From assembly GCF_030915405.1 (NCBI RefSeq), contig NZ_CP133262.1, forward strand, positions 620,001 through 684,000: a stretch of DNA of 64,000 nt. The letters are read 5' to 3'. Both the position numbers and the translations under genes were made by a program. Source of the stretch: Neobacillus nitrireducens (lineage in GTDB: Bacteria > Bacillota > Bacilli > Bacillales > Cytobacillaceae). The notes below the pieces were generated by a model. That model had not been told where the DNA came from. It ran no database searches and saw nothing but the letters and a program-made list of their open reading frames with translations. Within the stretch, counting starts at the first letter, position 1; the number at the start of each line of letters is the position of its first letter. Below are positions 28,141-36,899 of this stretch, one piece after another.

Positions 28141-28408
28141 TTAATAACCTTGTTTAATAGCGGTATCAAAGGATTACCAAAGTATACTTTATCATACTTT
28201 TTTAAAGTTGTTCATATCTAGTGGACAAAAAGTTAAAAATATTTTTTTATACTTTTAGAGTACCCAAATCAAAAAAAGGTTATTTCGTTCTGCTAATCAA
28301 AAGCTCTTTGATAGATTAGTTTAAAACTGGCATGGTTTTACGGTATAATAGTTTCTTAACTACTCTTTGGAAAGATTGCTCAATTGCTTGATAGAAAGGG
28401 TGTCACAC

Positions 28409-28696
28409 TTGTCATTTATGTATTCTGTACTTTACACACTGAGTATTGGCGCGGTATTTATTTTTCTATTAATTCTCGCCTATGATTTTCTTTACGGTGA
28501 AAAATCCGAAAAGCAAACGAAGAAAATACACAAATATTTTCGAAAAGAGACCATTAAAAAAATTGACAGGATGGAACATCACCCTCGAAAATTTACGATG
28601 TACCTTGTAACAACGAATAATGGAGTGAAAAAAATTAAAATGAAACCTGGTTATAAAGTAATCAATATGGTTTCAAAGGAGAAACACAAGAAGTAA
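28409..28696 (+). CDS. Small single-pass membrane protein, unknown function
   Basis: About 95 residues from a TTG start (MSFMYSVLYTLSIGAVFIFL) with AGAAAGGGTG correctly spaced upstream. One N-terminal membrane helix, then a basic cytoplasmic domain with KKIHKYFRKETIKKIDRM and a short beta-rich C-terminus (FTMYLVTTNNGVKKIKMKPG). I do not recognise a family. A longer reading of 14 more codons lacks a ribosome binding site. Confidence 0.65.
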   Translation: MSFMYSVLYTLSIGAVFIFLLILAYDFLYGEKSEKQTKKIHKYFRKETIKKIDRMEHHPRKFTMYLVTTNNGVKKIKMKPGYKVINMVSKEKHKK

Positions 28697-28732
28697 CGAA
28701 GATGAATTTCAAAATATCGCCGCTTTTCCACT

Positions 28733-28768
28733 AAAAATAGGAACCAATTCAAGTGAATGGTTCCTTCT
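28733..28768. terminator. Bidirectional terminator
   Basis: AGGAACCAATTC pairs with GAATGGTTCCT (one mismatch); flanked by A-rich and T-rich tracts, between two converging genes. Confidence 0.75.
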
Positions 28769-28797
28769 CTAATTTAATAATATTTCCTATGGCTCTC

Positions 28798-29796
28798 TTA
28801 CTTTACCGACAAAGAATTCAATTTTCCTGCATATTGATTGATATTTTGTAATGCTTCTTTGTACTCCACTGCTAAACTTTCAATTATTTCACTTACAGAT
28901 TCAATTTTATTGATTGCTCCAACCCCATGACCTGCGGACCATATATCCCGCCATGCTTTTGCATTGGTTTCCTTTTGCATACCATCAAAGTTAACCTGAT
29001 CTTTTTTGACAAGTTTCTCTGGGTCCAATCCTGCCTTTTTAATACTAGGTACTAACATATTGCACAGGATCCCCGAGAAAGCATCCGTTAAGATAATATC
29101 CTCTTGTGTGGCTTCAACCAGCATTTCCCGATACTCATCCCTTGCCATACTTTCTGTCGCTACAATAAACCGAGTTCCCATATAAGCAAGGTCAGCACCT
29201 GCTGCTTGTGCAGCTAATATTCCCTTTCCTGTTGAAATGGAACCAGCGAGGACGATGATTCCATCCCAGAAGTTTCGCACCATATCTACGAAAGCAAAAT
29301 TGTTGATTTGACCTGCGTGACCTCCTGCCCCGCTTGCGACCAATATCAGACCATCGACACCCGCTTCTGCTGCTTTTTTAGCAAATTTTAAATCACTAAC
29401 ATCAGAGAATACCAATCCACCGTATTCATGGACAATATCCACGACTCGTTTTGGACTGCCTAAGGAAGTAATTACCAATTGAGGCATATGCTTTTTGATC
29501 AATGAAAGTTCTTCTTCGAGGCGGCTGTAAGAACTATGTACAACCATATTCATCGCCCATGGAGCAATTTTTCGGTGAGGATCGAGCGCACGAGCCTCCT
29601 CCAACTCTTCATTTAACTGTCCCATCCATTGATCAAGCACTTCAATAGGTCTGGCGTTTGGAGCGGGAAACGAACCAATCACGCCATTTAAGCAACAATT
29701 TTTAACGAGGTCGGTGCCTGACACCAAAAACATCGGTGCCGATATAACTGGTAATTTCAGCTGGTTCCACCATGATTCAGGTATAGATTTTTTCAC
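28798..29796 (-). CDS. Nitronate monooxygenase family flavoprotein
   Basis: A 332-residue FMN-dependent TIM-barrel protein of the 2-nitropropane dioxygenase group. N-terminal PVISAPMFLVSG, the flavin-phosphate loops GAGGHAG and LAGSIS, AAGADLAYMGTRFIAT-type segment and a conserved His in the GHAG motif are visible. Family members oxidise alkyl nitronates such as propionate-3-nitronate. The sequence is annotated this way in many bacilli, often without biochemical proof. GTG start with GAGGGTGAG. Monocistronic. Confidence 0.87.
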   Translation of the reverse strand: MKKSIPESWWNQLKLPVISAPMFLVSGTDLVKNCCLNGVIGSFPAPNARPIEVLDQWMGQLNEELEEARALDPHRKIAPWAMNMVVHSSYSRLEEELSLIKKHMPQLVITSLGSPKRVVDIVHEYGGLVFSDVSDLKFAKKAAEAGVDGLILVASGAGGHAGQINNFAFVDMVRNFWDGIIVLAGSISTGKGILAAQAAGADLAYMGTRFIVATESMARDEYREMLVEATQEDIILTDAFSGILCNMLVPSIKKAGLDPEKLVKKDQVNFDGMQKETNAKAWRDIWSAGHGVGAINKIESVSEIIESLAVEYKEALQNINQYAGKLNSLSVK

Positions 29797-29974
29797 GATT
29801 ACTCACCCTCTATTTTAGAATTTTCCGAATAAACTTTTCTCTTTTATAGTACCTGAAAATGAATGACTATTCAATCTTTGGGTGAGCCTTTTATTTATGC
29901 TATTTCAAACGCTTACAATACACGAACGATTTCATTTTAAATTTTGATATTATTCGCTTTTTTATAAAAAATGA

Positions 29975-30003
29975 TTGATTTCATCTTTTTTTGCGCATAT
30001 ACT
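29975..30003 (+). promoter_or_regulatory. Promoter of the xpt-pbuX unit
   Basis: TTGATT (29975-29980), 17-bp spacer, TATACT (29998-30003), just upstream of the riboswitch. The stretch 29797-29974 shows nothing else. Confidence 0.7.
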
Positions 30004-30023
30004 ATGTATAAATTCATAAGGTT

Positions 30024-30220
30024 CACTCATATAATCGCGGGGATATGGCCCGCAAGTTTCTACCGGATTGCCGTTAACAATCTGACTATGAGTGGGTAAT
30101 GGGAATGACGCTGTCTATTAAAGCGTACTAATTCCTTCTCTTTTTGGTCATTAAGCCCAAAGGTCATTACCTCACTCATTTTTTGATGTGAGGCAATCAA
30201 TCTTTGGGCTTTTATTTTTT
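30024..30220 (+). promoter_or_regulatory. Guanine riboswitch with terminator, controlling xpt-pbuX
   Basis: The purine aptamer spans 30024-30094: P1 strands CACTCAT and ATGAGTG, conserved TATAATCGCGG, GATATGG, GTTTCTACC and the final CTGACTATG. The specificity base in GACTATG is C (equivalent to C74), so guanine rather than adenine is the predicted ligand. The expression platform is a terminator at about 30153-30220 (AAGCCCAAAG/CTTTGGGCTT plus T-tract). GAGTGGGTAATG, overlapping the 3' P1 strand, can pair with CATTACCTCACTC in the terminator arm as antiterminator. Ligand binding should therefore switch the genes off. Confidence 0.95.
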
Positions 30221-30225
30221 TATAA

Positions 30226-30810
<585 letters not shown>

Positions 30811-30830
30811 ATGGCGGAGGAATTAATCTA

Positions 30831-32135
30831 ATGAAACAACACCCTTTTAAAATTGCCTCATTAGGCATTCAGCATGTATTAGCTATGTATGCAGGAGCAG
30901 TCATCGTCCCATTAATCGTCGGCGGAGCACTTAAATTTTCAGGCGAACAATTAACTTACTTGGTTTCTATCGACATTTTAATGTGCGGAATTGCAACCAT
31001 TTTACAAGTTTGGCAGAATCGCTTTTTCGGTATTGGCTTACCAATTGTTCTTGGCTGTACTTTTACTGCAGTGGGACCGATGATTGCCATTGGTGGACAG
31101 TTTGGTCTTTCCGCCATTTATGGTTCAATCCTTATTTCCGGTCTGGTCGTCATCGTTATTTCTCAATTCTTTGGCAAGTTAATTAAGTTCTTCCCTCCAG
31201 TTGTTACTGGCTCTGTTGTTACGATTATTGGGATTACACTCATTCCTGTCGCAATGAATAACATCGCGGGTGGTCTAGGCAGCCCTGATTATGGAAGTCT
31301 ATCGAATATTAGCTTAGCTTTCGGAACCCTGCTTTTCATTATCTTGCTCTATCGTTTTACGAAAGGTTTTATTCGCTCCATCTCCATTTTACTTGGATTA
31401 ATTGGCGGTACTGTGGCTGCTTCCCTGATGGGTAAAGTAAATTTCTCAGCAGTTGCGGATGCATCTTGGTTCCATATGGTAAAACCATTTTATTTCGGTA
31501 CACCTACCTTTGAATGGACCCCTATTCTAACAATGACTCTAGTAGCAATTGTTAGTTTGGTAGAATCGACAGGAGTTTATTTCGCTCTAAGCGATATCAC
31601 TGGTAAAAAATTATCTGAAAATGATTTAGCAAGAGGATATCGTGCAGAAGGTCTTGCAAGTATGATTGGTGCTTTGTTTAATGCTTTCCCATACACAACC
31701 TTCTCTCAAAACGTCGGACTTGTCCAACTTTCAGGTGTAAAAAGCAAAAACGTTATTTATACGATGGGCGGAATGCTAATATTTCTTGGTTTTATTCCAA
31801 AAATCGGTGCATTTACTACCGTTATTCCAACCCCTGTCCTTGGTGGCGCTATGGTAGCGATGTTCGGTATGGTCATTGCCTATGGAATTAAAATGCTGGG
31901 TAACGTCGATTTTGCATCCCAAGAAAATCTTCTAATCATTGCTTGTTCTGTTGGAATGGGAATGGGTGTAACGGCTGTACCTGATATGTTTGCTCACCTG
32001 CCTGAAGGTGTTAAAATCCTTACTAGCAGCGGCATTGTTACAGGGAGCCTTACTGCCATATTTTTAAACATTGTTTTCAATCTTACAAAGTCAACCAAGC
32101 GGATAAAGCAAGTAAATAATCAAATTGCCTCTTAA
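30831..32135 (+). CDS. pbuX: Xanthine permease PbuX
   Basis: A 434-residue NCS2-family purine permease with about 14 hydrophobic segments. N-terminal GIQHVLAMYAGAVIVP, the central AIVSLVESTGVYFALSDITG and the RGYRAEGLASMIGALFNAFPYTTFSQNVG stretch are family signatures. It imports xanthine for Xpt and is co-transcribed with it. Confidence 0.95.
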   Translation: MKQHPFKIASLGIQHVLAMYAGAVIVPLIVGGALKFSGEQLTYLVSIDILMCGIATILQVWQNRFFGIGLPIVLGCTFTAVGPMIAIGGQFGLSAIYGSILISGLVVIVISQFFGKLIKFFPPVVTGSVVTIIGITLIPVAMNNIAGGLGSPDYGSLSNISLAFGTLLFIILLYRFTKGFIRSISILLGLIGGTVAASLMGKVNFSAVADASWFHMVKPFYFGTPTFEWTPILTMTLVAIVSLVESTGVYFALSDITGKKLSENDLARGYRAEGLASMIGALFNAFPYTTFSQNVGLVQLSGVKSKNVIYTMGGMLIFLGFIPKIGAFTTVIPTPVLGGAMVAMFGMVIAYGIKMLGNVDFASQENLLIIACSVGMGMGVTAVPDMFAHLPEGVKILTSSGIVTGSLTAIFLNIVFNLTKSTKRIKQVNNQIAS

Positions 32136-32158
32136 CAAGTAAAAAAAAGAATAAGGTC

Positions 32159-32199
32159 AAAGGACGATACTTTTTCATGGTATCGTCTTTATTTTTTCT
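32159..32199 (+). terminator. Terminator after pbuX
   Basis: AAAGGACGATAC pairs with GTATCGTCTTT, followed by ATTTTTT. It overlaps the last codons of the converging small gene. Confidence 0.8.
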
Positions 32200-32416
32200 T
32201 ATTCACCGCCTGAATTAATTCGATAATTTCAGTTATGTTTCTTTGTAATAAAGCACTGTTCCTGGAACTCGATCTTACTTCTGTACCTGAATTATCATTT
32301 CCGGACCCTGAGGTTGTCGTTGTTACTGATATCGGAGCAATCCAAACCGCTCCGCCAAAGTTTACAATCCCGCCAGAAATAGTTCCAATCGTAATTCCCT
32401 TTTGATTGTTTGCCAA
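32189..32416 (-). CDS. GerPA/GerPF-like spore protein
   Basis: About 75 residues. The N-terminal half, GTISGGIVNFGGAVWIAPIS followed by a Thr/Ser stretch and SGSGNDNSG, resembles the short GerPA/GerPF germination proteins (which read VNFGDxxxISPK... SGSG.x.G). The C-terminal half is a Gln/Asn-containing helix. I place the start at a TTG spaced eight bases from AAGGTG; the in-frame GTG three codons upstream overlaps that site. GerP proteins help germinants cross the coat. No other gerP gene is adjacent. Confidence 0.55.
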   Translation of the reverse strand: MANNQKGITIGTISGGIVNFGGAVWIAPISVTTTTSGSGNDNSGTEVRSSSRNSALLQRNITEIIELIQAVNKKK

Positions 32417-32492
32417 CCGATCCACACCTTCTATACTTTTTTAATATTATATGGACAAGGTTGCAAGCTTGATTAAGCATTTTAAGTAATAA

Positions 32493-32978
32493 TTATTCCT
32501 GTGTTTTTGGAGATTTACAGGAATCCTTTTCCAGCTTGCAAATCCACTTATAAAATCCTAATAGGATAAGGAGCAAAACCGGATCAAGTATAACAGCATG
32601 CCAAAGATTCCACCAGCCATAATGAAAGAAACCCCACGGAGGTGGCAGCAAGGTGACGGCTTCGTAAATTAATAAAGCAATGGTAAAAAGAATCATAAAC
32701 CCAATTTGTTTAATGACCTTTGATTTATGTGGAAACCAATTTAAAAAGATCATATTAGCAGCTGGAACTAAAAACACATGCGGCAATAATCCAGCCCAAT
32801 CAATCTCTTTGTCAAAATACCAATATCCATGATATTTGAATTCAACATAGACATCAAACAAGGCTTGGAAAGCGATTGTGAAAGTCCAAATATGGACAAT
32901 TAGATTAACAGTTAAAATCTTATTTTTCTTAAATGCAAGATAATTAAATGCAATAATGGCAATTAGTAATCCAATCAT
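32493..32978 (-). CDS. CBO0543-type integral membrane protein
   Basis: A 161-residue protein with four to five hydrophobic segments and a Trp/Tyr/His-rich centre (YHGYWYFDKEIDWAGLLPH; PPPWGFFHYGWWNLWH), the pattern of the CBO0543 family found in sporulating Firmicutes. Function unknown. AAGGAAAAAG precedes the ATG. Confidence 0.7.
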   Translation of the reverse strand: MIGLLIAIIAFNYLAFKKNKILTVNLIVHIWTFTIAFQALFDVYVEFKYHGYWYFDKEIDWAGLLPHVFLVPAANMIFLNWFPHKSKVIKQIGFMILFTIALLIYEAVTLLPPPWGFFHYGWWNLWHAVILDPVLLLILLGFYKWICKLEKDSCKSPKTQE

Positions 32979-33048
32979 ATCTTTTTCCTTTTTTTATATA
33001 AATTGCCCAAATTGATTGGTTAATTATACAAGGGTAAAAAAATCGTTT

Positions 33049-33080
33049 AATCCCATGCACAGATGAAAGGGATTTTTTTT
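33049..33080 (+). terminator. Terminator-like hairpin without an upstream gene
   Basis: AATCCC/GGGATT stem with a 14-base loop followed by eight T residues on the plus strand. No plus-strand gene precedes it nearby. Otherwise the 32979-33237 gap is AT-rich and presumably holds the promoter of the ABC operon. Confidence 0.45.
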
Positions 33081-33237
33081 ATTTTCATTACCTAAAATTA
33101 TTACCATCTAATTTATCGATTAATTTTCATTTATTTAATAGATAATTTGAATTTATTTTTACGTATACTTCACTTATAATATTTAAGGTTAAGCAATTCT
33201 AAGTTACTAAAAATATTCTATCAAGGGGTAATTATTA

Positions 33238-34137
33238 ATGAAAAAATGGATTTCTGTCATCATACTTGCTATTCTTGTATTTTCATTAGCCGCATGCGGA
33301 CAAAATGATAAAGATACGAGTGAAAGTAAGAAAGAAACGACAACAAAAGAAGTGTTTAAAATTGGGGCAATTCCTGACCAAAATGCCGCTGATTTAGATA
33401 AAGGTATGACTGCTGTTGCTAAATACCTTAGCGAAAAGACAGGTATGAAGGTTGAATTTGTACCATCTGTTGATTATGCTGCACTAGTCACTGGTTTTCA
33501 ACGTGGTGAAATTCATATGGCCTGGTTTGGCGGCTTAACAAGTGTACAAGCTAGAAACCTTGTCCCTGAAGCTGAGTCCATTGTACAACGTCCTCGTGAC
33601 GCTGAGTTTCATTCAGTGTTTATCACCCAATCATCAGAAAACATTACCAAGCTTGCGGATTTAAAAGGCAAATCATTTACTTTTGGCAGTGAAAGTTCTA
33701 CATCCGGCCATTTAATGCCGCGTTATTATTTATCTGAGGCTGGTATTGATGCCAATAAAGACTTCGATGGCAAACCTAATTTCTCAGGCTCACATGATAC
33801 GACTTACAAATTAATTGAATCTGGTGCCTTTAAAGCTGGTGCATTGAATGAAGCCGTCTGGGAAGCTGCTGTAAAAGAAGGAAAAGTGGATACGAAAAAA
33901 GTAAAAGTTTTCTATACAACTCCTGCTTATTATGACTATAACTGGACAATCAACAGCAATGTTGAAGACGTCTTTGGTAAAGGAACAAAGCAAAAGGTAA
34001 AAGACGCCCTCCTATCGATTACTGGCGAGCAAAAAGAAATTGCGAACCTATTCCAAACGGATCGTTTTGTTGAAACGAAGAATGACAATTATAAAAAGAT
34101 TGAACAAGTAGCAAAGGAATTACAGATTATTAAGTAG
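33238..34137 (+). CDS. PhnD-type ABC transporter substrate-binding lipoprotein, putative selenate/selenite type
   Basis: A 299-residue lipoprotein: signal peptide with lipobox LAAC (Cys at about 20), then a periplasmic-binding-protein type 2 fold. IGAIPDQNAADLDKGMTAVA, VPSVDYAALVTGFQRGEIHMAWFGG and VQRPRDAEFHSVFI are the segments I associate with the family annotated as putative selenate ABC transporter binding proteins; phosphonate (PhnD) binders look related. It is the first gene of an operon with a PhnC-like ATPase and a PhnE-like permease. The selenium assignment is inference, strengthened by the Sec machinery 8 kb away. Confidence 0.75.
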   Translation: MKKWISVIILAILVFSLAACGQNDKDTSESKKETTTKEVFKIGAIPDQNAADLDKGMTAVAKYLSEKTGMKVEFVPSVDYAALVTGFQRGEIHMAWFGGLTSVQARNLVPEAESIVQRPRDAEFHSVFITQSSENITKLADLKGKSFTFGSESSTSGHLMPRYYLSEAGIDANKDFDGKPNFSGSHDTTYKLIESGAFKAGALNEAVWEAAVKEGKVDTKKVKVFYTTPAYYDYNWTINSNVEDVFGKGTKQKVKDALLSITGEQKEIANLFQTDRFVETKNDNYKKIEQVAKELQIIK

Positions 34138-34151
34138 TAGGTGTCGTAGAC

Positions 34152-34904
34152 ATGACTTCAAAAACAATGATTGATGCAAAAAATATATCGAAACACTTTG
34201 AGCGGAAGATAGCCTTATCTTCCCTTTCTTTTTCTATAAAGCAGGGTGAGATGGTTGCGTTAATTGGACCTAGTGGTGCCGGGAAAACAACGTTATTAAA
34301 CTCAATTGCTGGATTGGTCCCAATCCATAGTGGCGAGCTATTAATTGATAGCAAACCGATAGCAACCTATAAAAAAGGGAAACTATTTGCCAAAAAGGTA
34401 GGTGTCATTCGTCAGCAATTTGATTTGATTGGTTCAATTGCGGTTATCCATAATGTCCTAGCCGGTCGATTAGCGGACTGGGGCCTTTTAAAATCTCTCT
34501 TCTCGCTGCTTGTTCCTCAAGAAAAAGAGTTAGCCCTAAATGCACTAAGTAGAGTGGGTCTTACGGATAAGTTGTACGAAATAACCTCCACTTTATCTGG
34601 AGGCGAACAGCAGCGTGTTGCGATGGCGAGATTAATGGTCCAAAAACCGGAAGTAATTTTGGCAGACGAACCAGTTGCCTCACTAGATCCTGCGAGAGCT
34701 GAGGATGTATTAGCCATGCTGATAAAGATCATTTCTGAAGAAAACCAAACATTGATTGCCAGCTTGCATTCGGTTGAATATGCTCGTAAATATTTTACAA
34801 GAATCATCGCTCTTAAAAATGGAGAAATCCTTTTTGATTTGCCAACCGAAAAAGTGACAGATGACAGGTTAGCCGAACTTTATCGCTTAAAGGAGCAAGG
34901 TTAA
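34152..34904 (+). CDS. PhnC-type ABC transporter ATPase
   Basis: A 250-residue ABC ATPase with Walker A GPSGAGKTTLL (about 42-52), Q-loop region RQQFDLIG, signature LSGGEQQRVAM, Walker B VILADEPVASLD and switch His in LIASLHSVEYA. It belongs to the phosphonate/PhnC subfamily by its LVxxxPVxxVxxG-like NVLAGRL segment. It starts 14 bp after the binding-protein gene and ends one base before the permease gene, so the three are one operon. Confidence 0.88.
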   Translation: MTSKTMIDAKNISKHFERKIALSSLSFSIKQGEMVALIGPSGAGKTTLLNSIAGLVPIHSGELLIDSKPIATYKKGKLFAKKVGVIRQQFDLIGSIAVIHNVLAGRLADWGLLKSLFSLLVPQEKELALNALSRVGLTDKLYEITSTLSGGEQQRVAMARLMVQKPEVILADEPVASLDPARAEDVLAMLIKIISEENQTLIASLHSVEYARKYFTRIIALKNGEILFDLPTEKVTDDRLAELYRLKEQG

Positions 34905-34905
34905 A

Positions 34906-36543
34906 ATGTTGAAAGAAAAATCTGTATTGGTTCGGTATAATCGCCTAATTCTTTCCTTGCTATTAATTGCTGTTTTCGTATGGAGCTTGTTCTCGATTCA
35001 ATGGAATTCAGACCTTTTCCATGCGGGCGGAATTCCAACGATGCTGCAAATATTGAAAGGGCTAATTCAGCCTGATTTGTCTGCAGAAGTATTAATTAAA
35101 GGGTTCGAATCTGCGTGGATTACGCTTGCTTATGCGGTTGCCGGGATGTTCCTCGCCCTTATTTATGCGTTGGTTGTTGGAACTCTTGCATCAGGCACAT
35201 TAACTTCGAAGAGGATTTCCCGACTTACTTCAAAAATATTCTTTCGAGGTATTTTAGGGTTTACTCGTTCGATCCATGAGTTAATTTGGGCATGGCTTTT
35301 CGTTGCTGCAGTTGGCCTCTCCCCCTATGCAGCGATATTTGCGCTTGCGATTCCGTATGGAGGGATTCTTGGTCGTATTTTTGCTGATATGTTAAATGAT
35401 GTACGCGAAGAACCGATCACTGCATTAAGAGCTGCAGGTGCCTCGCGCCTTCAAATTCTTTTTTACGGTTATCTTCCCCTGATTTGGGCGGATATGATCA
35501 GCTACACGATGTACCGTTTCGAATGTGCGATTCGCTCTTCAGCCATTATGAGCTTTATCGGACTTGGAGGTTTAGGGTATCAAATTCAATTATCTCTCGC
35601 AGATTTGAAATACGATCAAGTCTGGGCCTATGTGTTTTTTCTGATTGCTCTTGTCTTGCTTGTGGATATTTGGAGCAATTATGTAAGAAAAGGATTGACG
35701 GAGCGAAAGCGCCGGAATGGATTCAGTTCCGGATGGAGGTCTTCCCTATTCGCAATGCTACTAATCATTGGGTCCTGGGCATTTATAACCGTTGGTGAGA
35801 ATGCTCAATTGTTTGAATTGTTATCGGATAAGAATATCGAATATGCAAAAAAGTTTTTTGGCAGCTTAATTGGCATAAACGATAAGCATCCTGCCTTCCT
35901 TAATAGTGGAAGTTGGGCAGCCGCACTGAAGCTCACACTAGAAACGCTGGAAATGAGTATTATGGCGATTGGATTTTCGACGGTCACCGCCTTCCTAACT
36001 GTTATTCCGGCAGCTAGAAATATTGCCGATGGAAGCTTAACTTCTTCAAAGCGATGGTATAACTGGATTCTTTACGGAATCGTCCGCATCACTTATATCT
36101 TCTCTCGTTCCGTTCCTGAGCTAGTTTGGGCGATGATGATCATTTTTATTTTTAAACCAGGTTTGCTGCCTGGGGCAATCGCGCTTGCACTCCATAACTT
36201 TGGGATTCTTGGCAAGCTTTGGGCAGAGGTGATTGAGGACATGGACCCTCGTCCGATCCGTAATTTAGCTACAGCAGGTGCATCCAAATTCCAGATCTTC
36301 TTCTATGGGATTCTGCCCTCTGTGTTACCTAGATTTCTTACCTATATCTTATATCGTTGGGAAGTCATTATGCGGACAACGATTGTTGTTGGGTTTGTCG
36401 GTGCAGGCGGCCTTGGGATGGAGTTTAAACTGGCGATGAGCTATTTTCAATATACCGAAATCACACTGTTACTTCATTGTTATATGATTCTCGTCGTCCT
36501 TGCTGACTTTGCTTCAGAAAGTACGAGAAAGGCTGTTAAATAG
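34906..36543 (+). CDS. PhnE-type ABC permease, two fused permease domains
   Basis: A 545-residue protein with two BPD-type permease modules in tandem, each with a membrane-anchor region and an EAA-like loop (ALRAAGASRLQILFYGYLP near 170; NLATAGASKFQIFFYGILP near 460). Most PhnE proteins have one module and dimerise; this fusion supplies both halves in one chain. It completes the operon with the lipoprotein and ATPase. Confidence 0.87.
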   Translation: MLKEKSVLVRYNRLILSLLLIAVFVWSLFSIQWNSDLFHAGGIPTMLQILKGLIQPDLSAEVLIKGFESAWITLAYAVAGMFLALIYALVVGTLASGTLTSKRISRLTSKIFFRGILGFTRSIHELIWAWLFVAAVGLSPYAAIFALAIPYGGILGRIFADMLNDVREEPITALRAAGASRLQILFYGYLPLIWADMISYTMYRFECAIRSSAIMSFIGLGGLGYQIQLSLADLKYDQVWAYVFFLIALVLLVDIWSNYVRKGLTERKRRNGFSSGWRSSLFAMLLIIGSWAFITVGENAQLFELLSDKNIEYAKKFFGSLIGINDKHPAFLNSGSWAAALKLTLETLEMSIMAIGFSTVTAFLTVIPAARNIADGSLTSSKRWYNWILYGIVRITYIFSRSVPELVWAMMIIFIFKPGLLPGAIALALHNFGILGKLWAEVIEDMDPRPIRNLATAGASKFQIFFYGILPSVLPRFLTYILYRWEVIMRTTIVVGFVGAGGLGMEFKLAMSYFQYTEITLLLHCYMILVVLADFASESTRKAVK

Positions 36544-36618
36544 TTTATTATGCTAATGAAAGACAAAACTTGGTCTAGATTCAGAAGAACTGTCTTTCAT
36601 AAAGCTTCATGATCACTT

Positions 36619-36654
36619 TTGTCCGCAATGGCTCTTATTGCGGACACTTTTTTT
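36619..36654 (+). terminator. Terminator after the ABC operon
   Basis: TGTCCGCAAT/ATTGCGGACA stem with a seven-base loop and seven T residues. Confidence 0.9.
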
Positions 36655-36866
36655 AACTTCCGAACTATGATTGTTATCAAGAGTATCCTATTCAGCTATT
36701 ACTAGCATGTGCTAGCTACTCGCTATCACGTTTCTAAGTAAGTGATACAACCTAGGTTAGCTTGGTTTTTGCATACTATTTCCACCGAAGGAAATAATTG
36801 ATGGAATAGGCTTGTTTTCAGACGTCAGTTTCCTTTATCTTATTAGTAGGAAGTAAGTTTAATCAA

Positions 36867-36881
36867 TGACTTTAAAAGTCA
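36867..36881. promoter_or_regulatory. Candidate operator before the MFS gene
   Basis: TGACTTTAAAAGTCA is a perfect 15-bp dyad four bases upstream of the AGGAGTGA ribosome binding site. A repressor here could block transcription or translation. No regulator gene is adjacent. The rest of the gap from 36655 shows only weak repeats (ATCAC...GTGAT) and no gene. Confidence 0.45.
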
Positions 36882-36899
36882 CCTAGGAGTGAAAATTCT

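Noticed and set aside
28067..28360. T-box leader before kbl
   Set aside because: The conserved T-box sequence and a specifier stem could not be found.
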